Positions 16,582-25,138 of a stretch of DNA of 62,277 bases are shown one piece after another (position 1 is the stretch's first letter; the number at the start of each line of letters is the position of its first letter). This DNA comes from Mollicutes bacterium (GTDB lineage Bacteria; Bacillota_I; Bacilli_A; RF39; UBA660). Where the stretch lies: contig JAAZKW010000028.1 in NCBI GenBank assembly GCA_012799635.1, positions 1 to 62,277 on the forward strand, in the 5' to 3' direction. The notes under the pieces were generated by a model, which saw only the letters and a list, made by a program, of their open reading frames with translations, did no database searches and was not told the origin of the DNA. Made by a program: the position numbers and the translations under genes.

Positions 16582-18117
16582 TTATTTTGCTACTGCTTGA
16601 GCAATTGGAATAAATATAATGAATATTGCTATTATGATTAACATAAATAACCAAATATATTTAATCCAAGATTTATAATTGATATCTAAATAAGAAAGAC
16701 CAATTAACAGTAAGCCACTTGTTGGTATAAACATATGAGCTAGTCCATAAGTAATCACATATATTGTATGAGTAATATCTACGTGTTTACCTAATACAGT
16801 AATACCAGGGCCAATTAAATATCCAGTATAACCAAGATCTGCATGGAATATAGATGTAACAAAAGCATTTATGGCAACAATATAAGCATTAAAGTTCTTT
16901 GTTAATCCCCAAGCCCAAGCTGTAATACCAGCGAATATTTGCGTCATATAACAGATAATAAATACTGTATAAGCCATAACATATAAACTTATAGGCTTCA
17001 TCATCTTTTTACAACCATCAGCAAAATTAGAAGCAAAATCGTTTAATTTCATCCTATTAATAATTGCAATTACTAAAGAGAATATTAATAAGATTATTGT
17101 TAAACTTGATATTTCCCATGAACCAGGAACAAGATTTTGACTATCTGCTGAACCAAGAATATACTTAAAAATAGTAAAATCTTTACCAAATTTAAGTGAC
17201 ATAAACCACTCATGAAGTTTTTCAAACCACAAAAGATTAAAATTAGTTTTCCAATCTACAAACCCTATTACTACTATTACAAATAATGCAATTAGAAGTA
17301 CTAGAATTGGCCAAATTTTAGCATCACTACGTGGCATTTCAACAGCAAATAAATCTTCTGCTTTTTCGCTAGCTACATTTTTAGCTTCTTTTGTTTTAGT
17401 TTTTCTTATTCCTTTAACAGCAGGCTTATTAGTTTTTCTTGACTTTACAAGTTTTATAACTACGAACAAAACAAATGCAAGTTCAACTAAACCAGCAAAT
17501 ACTAAACGATATTTTAGTGCTGAAGTTACTGAAAATTGCATATAATTGTTAAACCAGAAAAGACCTTCTGTACCATATGTAGCGCCAATTGTTCCAGCTA
17601 AAATTGAGCCAAAAGTAATTGCCATAGTTGTAGTTTTATCAAATTTCGCTCCTAAAAGCACCGTTACTAACAATGGTATAAATACAAATGTTGGTAATGT
17701 GATTCTAAAAATAGATGTTAAGAAAAATAACAATAACATAATAATAATTGCTGAAGTTATGTAATTTTTTTCAACAGTCTTTGTCATCTTTTTAACTAAC
17801 GTTTGATAACCTTTAGTTTCTTTTAGTACACCATATAGTCCGCCTAAAGTTAATAAGAAAATAATTGTTGATAAACCAAAATATATTGCATATAAATATA
17901 TTATTGGAATATCATTAAGTCCCAGACGACTCATTCCGCTTTCAACAAACTTAAGTCCTTGCATAGTACCATTTGGTAATATCCAAGTTAAAGTAAAGGC
18001 TATAAAAATAAATATAAATATCCACTTATATAAATCTTTACCTTTTGACTTCCAAGTAAGTATTGAAAAAAAGAGTGCTAAAACTAAAACAAGTATTATA
18101 CCTAAAACTTTTAACAT
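16582..18117 (-). CDS. YfcC-family membrane carrier (DcuC/AbgT-related)
   Basis: 511 residues with about 12 hydrophobic helices. A charged cytoplasmic loop rich in Lys (about 225-260) splits the two halves. Near the C-terminus the signature AHMFIPTSGLLLIGLSYLDI is typical of the YfcC family of the ion transporter superfamily, whose members move dicarboxylates, amino acids or peptides with ions. The substrate cannot be read from sequence. The RBS is AAGGAGG (..taaggaggtaaag). It is a monocistronic unit flanked by terminators. Confidence 0.85.
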   Translation of the reverse strand: MLKVLGIILVLVLALFFSILTWKSKGKDLYKWIFIFIFIAFTLTWILPNGTMQGLKFVESGMSRLGLNDIPIIYLYAIYFGLSTIIFLLTLGGLYGVLKETKGYQTLVKKMTKTVEKNYITSAIIIMLLLFFLTSIFRITLPTFVFIPLLVTVLLGAKFDKTTTMAITFGSILAGTIGATYGTEGLFWFNNYMQFSVTSALKYRLVFAGLVELAFVLFVVIKLVKSRKTNKPAVKGIRKTKTKEAKNVASEKAEDLFAVEMPRSDAKIWPILVLLIALFVIVVIGFVDWKTNFNLLWFEKLHEWFMSLKFGKDFTIFKYILGSADSQNLVPGSWEISSLTIILLIFSLVIAIINRMKLNDFASNFADGCKKMMKPISLYVMAYTVFIICYMTQIFAGITAWAWGLTKNFNAYIVAINAFVTSIFHADLGYTGYLIGPGITVLGKHVDITHTIYVITYGLAHMFIPTSGLLLIGLSYLDINYKSWIKYIWLFMLIIIAIFIIFIPIAQAVAK

Positions 18118-18157
18118 ACTTTACCTCCTTATCAGAATTATATCACTACAGGACATA

Positions 18158-18184
18158 AAAAAAAAGCAAAATTGCTTTTTTAGT
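18158..18184 (-). terminator. terminator after the DUF4097 gene
   Basis: Stem AAAAAGCA / TGCTTTTT with a 4-nt loop and flanking A/T runs. It overlaps the stop codon of the DUF4097 gene and precedes the carrier gene's RBS. Confidence 0.6.
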
Positions 18185-18980
18185 CTAAAAATTCGATATT
18201 TATGGAGCCAAGACTACCATTTATGTCTATTTTTCTTTTACCATTTCCAATAATGGTACTTTTTTTAATTACTTGATTTTCAACTTTAAAATCACCTAAA
18301 CCAATATCAATATCAAGTTCATAATCATTTTTAGTGCCATAAAGTTTAATGTTTGACGATCCAACACCACATTCAATACTGCTATCGCCTTCTAAGTTAC
18401 CTGTAAAAAACAAAGTTCCTAAGCCAAGTTTAAGCTCTAAATCTTTAAAGGTACAATTATCAATTTTTAAACTACCTGCCCCACCATCAATTTGAGTATT
18501 ATCATAAGTAACAATATTTTTTATATCAACTTTTCCAGCACCCAAATCAAGTTCCAAATCTTCAGTTAATAAATAATCTATTTTTACTTTTCCAGCACCA
18601 GCTTCTATTTCAACTTCTTTAAAAACATAATCTTTTGGTACTGTAAGTTTTAATACATTACCCTTAATTAACTTTAAAGCATTAGAATGCTTCTCTTCAA
18701 CAGATAATTTATTATCTTTTTGTTTAATATTTATATTTTGATTATTAGTTTCAATTTTTATTTTTTCACCTTCTAAAATCATAAGTTCTGTATTTTCAAG
18801 TTCAATATCAATTTCTAAAATATCTTTATCAATTTCAAAAGATTGCATTTTACTTTTATTAGTCTTATTTATAATACTTAAAGGCTTTATCTCTTCCTTT
18901 TTAATAAATATTTTATAACCAATAAAAATAATAAATACAAATATAACTAAACTAATTACTCTAGATAAAATTTTAAACAT
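18180..18980 (-). CDS. membrane-anchored DUF4097-type beta-helix protein
   Basis: 266 residues. One N-terminal membrane helix (SLVIFVFIIFIGYKIFI) is followed by an outside domain of short repeated beta strands: EIEAGAGKVKIDYL, ELDLGAGKVDIKN, QIDGGAGSLKIDN, ELKLGLGTLFF. This G-A-G-K/S-x-x-I repeat is the hallmark of DUF4097 putative adhesin or toastrack proteins. In Firmicutes these often accompany DUF1700 or PadR regulators in envelope-stress modules; none is adjacent here. Likely a cell-surface protein of unknown ligand. The RBS is AAAGGAG. Confidence 0.8.
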   Translation of the reverse strand: MFKILSRVISLVIFVFIIFIGYKIFIKKEEIKPLSIINKTNKSKMQSFEIDKDILEIDIELENTELMILEGEKIKIETNNQNINIKQKDNKLSVEEKHSNALKLIKGNVLKLTVPKDYVFKEVEIEAGAGKVKIDYLLTEDLELDLGAGKVDIKNIVTYDNTQIDGGAGSLKIDNCTFKDLELKLGLGTLFFTGNLEGDSSIECGVGSSNIKLYGTKNDYELDIDIGLGDFKVENQVIKKSTIIGNGKRKIDINGSLGSINIEFLD

Positions 18981-19060
18981 ATATGATTATTCTCCTTTAT
19001 ATAAGTATAATATCATATTATTTATTTTATTTAAATTAAAAACCTTGCTTTTGTAAGGCT

Positions 19061-19936
19061 TTAATTATTTATTTGCTTCATCACTTCTTCAGCAAAGTTT
19101 TCAGATCTTTTCTCCATTCCTTCGCCTACTTCAAAACGACGCATTGTTATAATCGTTCCATCATTATTCTTAACAAATGTTTTAACATCAATACTATCAT
19201 CTTTTATAAAAGGTTGTTCTGCTAAACATACTTCTTGATAATATTTCTTAATTCTTCCTTCAACCATCTTCTTAGCTATTTCCTCAGGTTTTCCCTCTTC
19301 CATAGCTTTCTTTAATTGAACTTCTTTTTCATTATCTAAGATATCACCAGGAACATCTTCAGGAAATACATATAAAGGTTTCATTGCAGCTACTTGCATA
19401 GCAACATCCTTAGCTATATCTTCATTTGCTCCTTCAAGTAAAGCTAAAACAGCAATCTTACCTCCCATATGAATATATTCACCAAAAACTTCATTATCCT
19501 TTTTAGTTATTCTTTCAAATCTTCTTAAAGAAAGTTTTTCACCTATTCTAGCTGTCTTAGCAATAATAAAATCTGCTATACTTCCTTCTTCACATTTAAG
19601 TTTATTTGCTTCTTCTAAAGTTGTTACATCGCTTTTTAAAATAGTATTACCAATAGTATCGATCATTGATATAAACTCTTCATTTTTAGATACAAAATCA
19701 GTTTCACTATTTACTTCTAGAATAACAGCATTATTGCCCTTTATATATATATTAGCAAGACCTTCCGCAGCTATTCTACTTTCCTTTTTTAAAGACTTAG
19801 CAATGCCCTTTTCACGAAGATAATTAATTGCTTTTTCCATATCTCCATTTGTTTCACTTAGTGCCTTTTTACAATCCATCATTCCAGCACCAGTTGTTTC
19901 TCTTAATTCTTTAACTAAATTAGCTGTTATTGCCAT
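19061..19936 (-). CDS. tsf: elongation factor Ts
   Basis: 291 residues, normal length. The N-terminal UBA domain (LVKELRETTGAGMMDCKKAL) and the signature VILEVNSETDFVSKNEEF are clear, followed by the dimerisation core. EF-Ts exchanges GDP for GTP on EF-Tu. It follows rpsB by 10 nt in the same transcript, the conserved rpsB-tsf order. An AAGGAGGAAATA ribosome site precedes the ATG. Confidence 0.98.
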   Translation of the reverse strand: MAITANLVKELRETTGAGMMDCKKALSETNGDMEKAINYLREKGIAKSLKKESRIAAEGLANIYIKGNNAVILEVNSETDFVSKNEEFISMIDTIGNTILKSDVTTLEEANKLKCEEGSIADFIIAKTARIGEKLSLRRFERITKKDNEVFGEYIHMGGKIAVLALLEGANEDIAKDVAMQVAAMKPLYVFPEDVPGDILDNEKEVQLKKAMEEGKPEEIAKKMVEGRIKKYYQEVCLAEQPFIKDDSIDVKTFVKNNDGTIITMRRFEVGEGMEKRSENFAEEVMKQINN

Positions 19937-19946
19937 TATTTCCTCC

Positions 19947-21008
19947 TTACTTTAAAAGCTTTAAAAGATCATCTTTTCTTAGTGAAGAGTATCCCTTAAG
20001 ACCTCTTTCTTTAGCAATTGCTTTTAATTCTACTAAAGTTTTATCACTTAGATTTTCTTTTACTTCTTCCTTTTTAATCTCTTTCTTAGTTTCCTTAATT
20101 TCTTCTTTTTTATCTTTTTCTACTACTTTAATTTCTTCTTTTGGGGCTTCCTTCTTAGCTATCTTTTTATCTGTATCTTCATCAACAAAATCAGTTACGG
20201 TATAAACATCACTATCTTTTTCTTTTTTTACTTCTTCAGAAATATGTTCTTCTTTTATTAATTCTTCCATTGACTCATTTTTATTAATTTTATTTTTATC
20301 ATCTTCGGTAAGATAATCAACCATTTCTAAATTAGTTGCTTCACATATTGCATTAGCCAAAACTCCAAGTAATACTTTAATACTTCTTACAGCATCATCA
20401 TTACCAGGAATTACATGATCAACATCATCAGGATCACCATTTGTATCTACTATTCCAAATACTGGAATACGAAGCTTTCTTGCTTCTTTAATTGCATTAT
20501 ATTCTTTTTTAGGATCAACAATAATTAAAGCTTGTGGTCTTTTATCCATCCCACGAATACCCGCGAATAAACGGTTTAATTTTTCATATTCCTTTTTAAT
20601 TTTAATTACTTCTTTTTTAGGTAATACTTCAAACTTACCACTTTTTTCCATTTCTTCGATTTCATCTAATCTTTTAACACGACGACGAATATATGTAAAA
20701 TTAGTAAGTGTTCCGCCTAGCCATCTTTCTGTTATATAGTAAGAATTACTTCTGGTTGCTTCTTCGATTGCAACCTCTCCACTTTGTTTTTTAGTCCCTA
20801 CAAATAAGAACTTTCCCCCATTAGTTGCAATCGTCTTAATTGCTTCATAAGCCTCTTCTAACAACTTTTGAGTTTTTTCAAGATCAATAATATAGATATC
20901 ATCCCTTGAATTAAAAATATACTCTTTCATTTTAGGATTCCATCTTTTAGTTTGATGTCCAAAATGAACTCCAGCTTCTAATAAATAACTCATAGAAACT
21001 ACTGCCAT
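19947..21008 (-). CDS. rpsB: 30S ribosomal protein S2 with an extra C-terminal SAP/Rho-N-like tail
   Basis: Residues 1-235 are a normal S2 ([20 protein letters not shown], then [20 protein letters not shown]). The family is normally about 230-260 aa; here it runs to 353. The extra part is a Lys/Glu-rich segment (about 235-318) and a final ~35 residues reading [20 protein letters not shown] and [12 protein letters not shown]. These look like a SAP or Rho N-terminal helix-extended-helix motif known to bind nucleic acid. Similar tails occur on some ribosomal proteins of low-GC lineages. It is followed by tsf, and the leader upstream is structured. Confidence 0.95.
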   Translation of the reverse strand: MAVVSMSYLLEAGVHFGHQTKRWNPKMKEYIFNSRDDIYIIDLEKTQKLLEEAYEAIKTIATNGGKFLFVGTKKQSGEVAIEEATRSNSYYITERWLGGTLTNFTYIRRRVKRLDEIEEMEKSGKFEVLPKKEVIKIKKEYEKLNRLFAGIRGMDKRPQALIIVDPKKEYNAIKEARKLRIPVFGIVDTNGDPDDVDHVIPGNDDAVRSIKVLLGVLANAICEATNLEMVDYLTEDDKNKINKNESMEELIKEEHISEEVKKEKDSDVYTVTDFVDEDTDKKIAKKEAPKEEIKVVEKDKKEEIKETKKEIKKEEVKENLSDKTLVELKAIAKERGLKGYSSLRKDDLLKLLK

Positions 21009-21035
21009 GAAATATCCCTCCTTCGTTATAACACC

Positions 21036-21094
21036 TTAATGCTTCATCCTACATCTTCACCCTTTGGGCACTTGAAGATAATAGTCCACATTAA
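21036..21094 (-). promoter_or_regulatory. structured rpsB leader, candidate S2-binding RNA
   Basis: On the minus strand an outer helix TTAATG / CATTAA (21089-21094 with 21036-21041) encloses a 7-bp helix ATCTTCA / TGAAGAT (21073-21079 with 21053-21059), capped by CCC-AAA-GGG style pairing with a 4-nt asymmetric bulge. It sits just upstream of the GGAGGG ribosome site, as expected for an autoregulated ribosomal leader. Confidence 0.5.
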
Positions 21095-21121
21095 TGTTTA
21101 TTTGCTTTCAATAGCACTTGT

Positions 21122-21151
21122 ATTTTATCATATGTTATATAAAGATAGCAA
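21122..21151 (-). promoter_or_regulatory. rpsB-tsf promoter
   Basis: On the minus strand TTGCTA (21146-21151), 18 nt, TAAAAT (21122-21127). A transcript from here would carry the structured leader of about 100 nt. Confidence 0.55.
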
Positions 21152-21246
21152 GGACTAAATTCATACAATACCTTTTTTTGTTTATAAATCACCAATTTTA
21201 ATATAAAATAAATTAAAAATGATATATAATTAAAAAAGAGGTAAAA

Positions 21247-21741
21247 ATGGAATATAGAGATTTATACGATGAAAATAAGAAGTTAACTGGAGATAAGATA
21301 AAAAAAGAAAATAAAATACCAGGGGGTAAATATTATTTAACTGTAATTGTTTTTATTGAAAATAAAAATAACGAGTTTTTACTACAAATAAACAAGAAAT
21401 TTAATTTATGGTCAACTACAGGCGGACATCCTAAAAGTGGAAAATCTAGTTTAGAGGGAATAAAAACAGAATGTTATGAAGAACTTGGCTTAGATATTGA
21501 TTTAAAAGAATTTAATTTATTCAAAACAATAAAAACAGAGGATGATTTTGTTGACTTATATTATGTAAAAAAGGATATTGATTTAAAAAAAATAAAAAAA
21601 GAAAACAAAGAAGTTGAAGATGTTAAATGGTTTTCTAAAAAACAAATTACGAATTTAATAAAAAAGGGCAAGTTACTCCCTTCTCACATAGCGTTTTATT
21701 TGGATTGTTTAAATTACTTAAAACAAACGGATAATAATTGA
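21247..21741 (+). CDS. Nudix hydrolase
   Basis: 164 residues starting MEYRDLYDENKKLTG, a start typical of the IPP-isomerase-like Nudix group. The Nudix box is TTGGHPKSGKSSLEGIKTEC followed by YEELGLDI. The catalytic E-E pair is present, but the usual Arg of REUxEE is Thr. The enzyme probably cleaves a nucleoside diphosphate derivative. It ends in TGA, which shows TGA is a stop in this genome. It is a single gene divergent from rpsB, with TATAAT at 21225-21230 and GAGG upstream of the ATG. Confidence 0.85.
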   Translation: MEYRDLYDENKKLTGDKIKKENKIPGGKYYLTVIVFIENKNNEFLLQINKKFNLWSTTGGHPKSGKSSLEGIKTECYEELGLDIDLKEFNLFKTIKTEDDFVDLYYVKKDIDLKKIKKENKEVEDVKWFSKKQITNLIKKGKLLPSHIAFYLDCLNYLKQTDNN

Positions 21742-21831
21742 ACTATTCAATCCTAATTTCTTACAATTAATAAATCTTCCTTATTTTCAAAAATACATTC
21801 CGTTACTTGTTAGTATTTTTATTTGTAATCT

Positions 21832-22032
21832 TTAGATTTTAAAAGTTGATAATAGCACTTCATAATCCTTTAACATAAGTTCATACATAATAATTGGATC
21901 ATAACAATCATATGTATATATTTCTTGTTTTACTTCTTTTTTGAATTTTATGCCCTCTAAAGATAATAGTTTTTCTTTAAAATCATTAATATCAATATTA
22001 AGTATTTTTATTTCTAATTCTTCATCATTCAT
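21832..22032 (-). pseudogene. CYTH-domain protein, N-terminal fragment (copy A)
   Basis: 66 codons from ATG. The start ELEIKILNIDINDFKEKLLS is the first strand-helix unit of CYTH-fold enzymes (class IV adenylate cyclase / thiamine triphosphatase), which begin with an E-x-E-x-K motif. The frame then runs into unrelated sequence and stops, so only about a quarter of a CYTH protein is left. The matching C-terminal part lies 1.4 kb away at 23404-23990. This gene belongs to the left copy of a tandem duplication and is most likely non-functional. Confidence 0.65.
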
Positions 22033-22067
22033 AAAATTTCTTTATAACGTTTTTAAAAGATTCATAT

Positions 22068-22538
22068 CTACCTATTTTTGATTAATGAATTATATTCTTT
22101 TAAACCATCTTCATAACTAATATAATCCTGCCAACATTTCCATTTCATTATAGGTAATTTTTCCTCAGACCAAGGTAGTTTTGTTATTGAATAAACATCT
22201 CCCAAATAAACAATTGGTTCAACTTTTTCTTTTCTTATCAATACTAATCCATAATCTTTTTTCAAAGCTTCTAAAAATTGTTCATGTGTTTTATTATAAC
22301 TATGATAAGAACCGTTTATAAGTCGTACATAGCCTAATGGAGTAAGTATACTTTCAGGTATGCCATAATAAAACTCTAATCCCATAGCTCCATTATCAAC
22401 AATTTGACTATGACAAGGAGATACTTCATCGGTACTTGGGCTATTGATTTCAAAAGTAACTTGACATTGGTTTTTTATTCTAGCAAAGATGTCTTTTCTT
22501 ACTTTTTCCACATTTGTCCAATACGTCATTTTATCCAT
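22068..22538 (-). CDS. hypothetical protein, intact copy of a duplicated gene
   Basis: 156 residues behind a strong AAAGGAGGG site. It begins MDKMTYWTNVEKVRKDIFAR and has a well-ordered alpha/beta look (GYVRLINGSYHSYNKTHEQF, VYLGDVYSITKLPWSEEKLP). I recognise no family and see no signal peptide or membrane helix. The second copy at 23982-24386 has lost its start and 6 internal residues, so this is the only one likely to be translated. It follows the 217-residue gene of the same duplication by 45 nt. Confidence 0.6.
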   Translation of the reverse strand: MDKMTYWTNVEKVRKDIFARIKNQCQVTFEINSPSTDEVSPCHSQIVDNGAMGLEFYYGIPESILTPLGYVRLINGSYHSYNKTHEQFLEALKKDYGLVLIRKEKVEPIVYLGDVYSITKLPWSEEKLPIMKWKCWQDYISYEDGLKEYNSLIKNR

Positions 22539-22583
22539 GGAAAAACCCTCCTTTAAGCGCCTGTTATTTTATATAATAAATTG

Positions 22584-23237
22584 TTATTTATTTGCAAATG
22601 ATCTTACTATATCATCCTTAACATGAATCGTCTCACTTATAAGTTTTGTTTTGATAATCTCTTTTGCTTGTTCATAAAAAACACGCAATAGCTTCGCATT
22701 ATTTTCTGCTTCTAAAAGCTTTTTTAAATATTCTAAGCCCTTTATTTTCTTATCTACTTCATAATTAGAAATACTCTCGATTGCTTCATTAACAAGTTCT
22801 ATTTTATCACTATGAGAAATTAATTCTTCATGATGTTCGTATTTTTCCAAACAATATATACTTTTTTGATTTCCTTCTAAAATCCCTGCTAAAATAAATG
22901 CTAAATAAGGCGGTGTTACTTTTATACCATCAACTCCAATATAGTCATGAAGAAAGCCGTAAATAGTATCACCGGATAAGTGATATATATTTTCTATGTT
23001 TTCAAACATAGGATCCCCATTAGGTAAGCTCGCTCCTGAAATAAATTCTTTTTTTTCTTCATCAAATTCTGCGAAAGAAAAAACTTCATGTTTTTTCCCA
23101 TAAGTTCTATTACTACATTTTCTTACCACTTCATCTAATAATTCTTTTAATTTTTCAGCATCAATTAAAACAGTATAACGACGCTCTATATTATCTTCTT
23201 GGATTATATATTCAATCCCTGTATCTGTATACTTCAC
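22584..23237 (-). CDS. hypothetical protein, duplicated gene copy A
   Basis: The start is best placed at the GTG at 23235-23237: GGAGG lies 7 nt before it, while the upstream in-frame TTG would put that GGAGG inside the coding region. The 217-residue product begins VKYTDTGIEYIIQEDNIERR. It has a long C-terminal helical region (about 150-217) ending VKDDIVRSFANK. No family recognised. The paralogue at 24416-25084 is about 85 percent identical by eye and has a 6-residue in-frame insertion. Both seem intact, unlike their neighbours. Confidence 0.6.
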   Translation of the reverse strand: MKYTDTGIEYIIQEDNIERRYTVLIDAEKLKELLDEVVRKCSNRTYGKKHEVFSFAEFDEEKKEFISGASLPNGDPMFENIENIYHLSGDTIYGFLHDYIGVDGIKVTPPYLAFILAGILEGNQKSIYCLEKYEHHEELISHSDKIELVNEAIESISNYEVDKKIKGLEYLKKLLEAENNAKLLRVFYEQAKEIIKTKLISETIHVKDDIVRSFANK

Positions 23238-23291
23238 AACAAAACCTCCGTTCAAAAGATATTATAACAGTCACATATATCTTTAGTCAAT

Positions 23292-23382
23292 TCATTTATT
23301 CATCTTATTTATAAGTATATTAGCAGTTATATCTCCGGTTACATTTAATGTTGTATATGCCATATCCAATAATTTATATATA
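23292..23382 (-). pseudogene. 3' end of the symporter gene, duplicated fragment
   Basis: Nearly identical to 25139-25229, the last ~30 codons of the dicarboxylate/amino acid symporter (LDMAYTTLNVTGDITANILI). The stop has changed from TAA to TGA. It has no start and is a duplication scar. Confidence 0.85.
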
Positions 23383-23403
23383 TCCTAATTATAATCTTAC
23401 CTA

Positions 23404-23990
23404 TTAATCATCTTTTTTTATCGCTTCATCAAAAGTTAATATTTCATATTCATTTAAATTTATACCACTTTCTTCATATACATCATCAGTATTTATAACT
23501 CTAATATCTTTTTTAATATAACCTAATCTTTTAGCTAAATCATAAATATCTTTAACATTTTTCCTTTCAATTTCAACATATTGGTTTAATTAAAGGCCAT
23601 GAATCTATTTCTATTTGCATATCTTTATAAACATAGCTTATTCTTTTTTTCTCGACCAATTTTTTACGAAAATAACCAAATTCTTCAAGTAAAGAGTTTG
23701 CCATTTCAAAATTATCTACTTTAATTTCGATTTCTTTAACATTTTTTATATCATAATCTTTTAAAGTGCTATATATATATTTAATCTTAAGTTCACATGT
23801 ATCACCATTTTGTCTTAATCTTATCCATTTAAAAAATCTATTTTTAGTATCTTTATTGTTAAGAATATCTATATCTACATTTTTTATATTTTTATAAATA
23901 TAAGCATCTAAATAATCATATCTGGTTATCTTATAGATTATCTTTTTATCTTTTTCATTTATGTTTTTAAAAAATTCATATCTACCTATT
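23404..23990 (-). pseudogene. CYTH-domain protein, C-terminal part with a frameshift (copy B)
   Basis: Reading the minus strand from about 23990 gives RYEFFKNINEKDKKIIYKIT, FFKWIRLRQNGDTCELKIKY, EIEIKVDNFE, SYVYKDMQIEIDSWPLI, then after one extra base near 23580 KPYVEIERKN and TDDVYEESGINL to a TAA. These are the CYTH-fold strands, with charged residues lining the tunnel (R-x-R, E-x-K, E-x-D). There is no start codon in frame, since a TAA precedes the fragment, and the N-terminal unit is missing. With the frameshift it is a pseudogene. The missing N-terminal unit survives in copy A. Confidence 0.75.
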
Positions 23991-24386
23991 TTTTCTTAAT
24001 GAATTATATTCTTTTAAACCATCTTCATAACTAGTATAATCCTGCCAGCGTTTCCATTTCATTATAGGTAATTTTTCCTCAGACCAAGGTAGTTTTGTTA
24101 TTGAATAAACATCACCCAAATAAACAATTGGTTCAACTTTTTCTTTTCTTATCAATACTAATCCATAATCTTTTTTCAAAGCTTCTAAAAATTGTTCATG
24201 TGTTTCATTATAACTATGATAAGAACCGTTTATAAGTCGTACATAGCCTAATAGTATACTTTCAGATAACTCTAATCCCATAGCTCCATTATCAACAATT
24301 TGACTATGACAAAAAGATACTTCATCAGTACTTGGGCTATTGATTTCAAAAGTAACTTGACATTGGTTTTTTATTCTAGCAAATTT
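23982..24386 (-). pseudogene. 5'-truncated copy of the 156-residue hypothetical gene
   Basis: Collinear with the gene at 22068-22538. The start codon, RBS and first ~17 codons are deleted and replaced by a short AT-rich stretch with an in-frame TAG. An internal in-frame deletion turns GLEFYYGIPESILTPLGYV into GLELSESILLGYV. A shorter frame could begin at the internal ATG at 24281 (99 residues), but no ribosome site precedes it. Confidence 0.8.
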
Positions 24387-24415
24387 GAATAGCTATTATT
24401 TTATATAATAAATTG

Positions 24416-25084
24416 TTATTTATTTGCAAATGATCTTACTATATCATCCTTAACATGAATCATCTCATTTATAAGTTTTATTTTAATAATCTCTTTTGCT
24501 TGTTCATAAAAAACACGTAATAGCTTCGCATCAAAATATTGCTTTTCTTTTTCTGCTTCCAAAAGTTTTTTTAAATATTCTAAACCCTTTATTTTTTTAT
24601 CTACCTCATAATCATCAATACTCTCGATTGCTTCCTTAACAAGTTCTATTTTATCACTATGAGAAATTAATTCTTCATGACGATCGTATTTTTCCAAATG
24701 ATATATACTTTCTTGGTTCCCTTTTAAAATCCCTGCTAAAATAAATGCTAAATAAGGCGGTGTTACTTTTATACCATCAACTCCAATAGAGTCACAATGA
24801 TAGCTGAAATGATTATTAGAGGTAAAGCGATATATCTTTTCTATGTTTTCAAACATAGGATCCCCATTAGGTAAGCATTCTCCTGAAATAAATTCTTTTT
24901 TTTCTTCATCAAATTCTGCAGAATAAGAAGCTTCATGTCTTTTCCCATGAGTTCTATAACTACATTTTCTTACCACTTCATCTAATAATTCTTTTAATTT
25001 TTCAGCATCAATTAAAACAGTATAACGACGCTCTATATTATCTTTTTGGATTATATATTCAATCCCTGTATCTGTATACTTCAC
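24416..25084 (-). CDS. hypothetical protein, duplicated gene copy B
   Basis: A 222-residue paralogue of the gene at 22584-23237, with the same GTG start choice (GGAGG then 7 nt). Compared with copy A it has an insertion EKQYFD near residue 185 and scattered substitutions around FTSNNHFSYHCDSIGVDGIK, where copy A reads LSGDTIYGFLHDYIGVDGIK. The concentration of changes there, against near-identity elsewhere, hints at a specificity region or relaxed selection. Function unknown. It follows the symporter by 54 nt in the same direction. Confidence 0.6.
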   Translation of the reverse strand: MKYTDTGIEYIIQKDNIERRYTVLIDAEKLKELLDEVVRKCSYRTHGKRHEASYSAEFDEEKKEFISGECLPNGDPMFENIEKIYRFTSNNHFSYHCDSIGVDGIKVTPPYLAFILAGILKGNQESIYHLEKYDRHEELISHSDKIELVKEAIESIDDYEVDKKIKGLEYLKKLLEAEKEKQYFDAKLLRVFYEQAKEIIKIKLINEMIHVKDDIVRSFANK

Positions 25085-25138
25085 AACAAAACCTCCGTTC
25101 AAAAGATATTATAACAGTCACATATATCTTTAGTCAAT

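Larger units (their letters stand above)
22049..23382. repeat. tandem duplication, copy A (left)
   Basis: Matches 23963-25229 at high identity over two genes and the last ~90 bases of the symporter gene. The right boundary at 23382 falls inside what corresponds to the symporter coding region, which shows that the segment was copied out of the symporter-adjacent locus. Confidence 0.9.

Noticed and set aside
18180-18980. Lipoprotein call for the DUF4097 protein
   Set aside because: No lipobox Cys follows the N-terminal hydrophobic helix, so it is a membrane anchor.
21832-22032. Independent small functional gene
   Set aside because: It matches only the first unit of a CYTH domain and lies in a decayed duplication copy.
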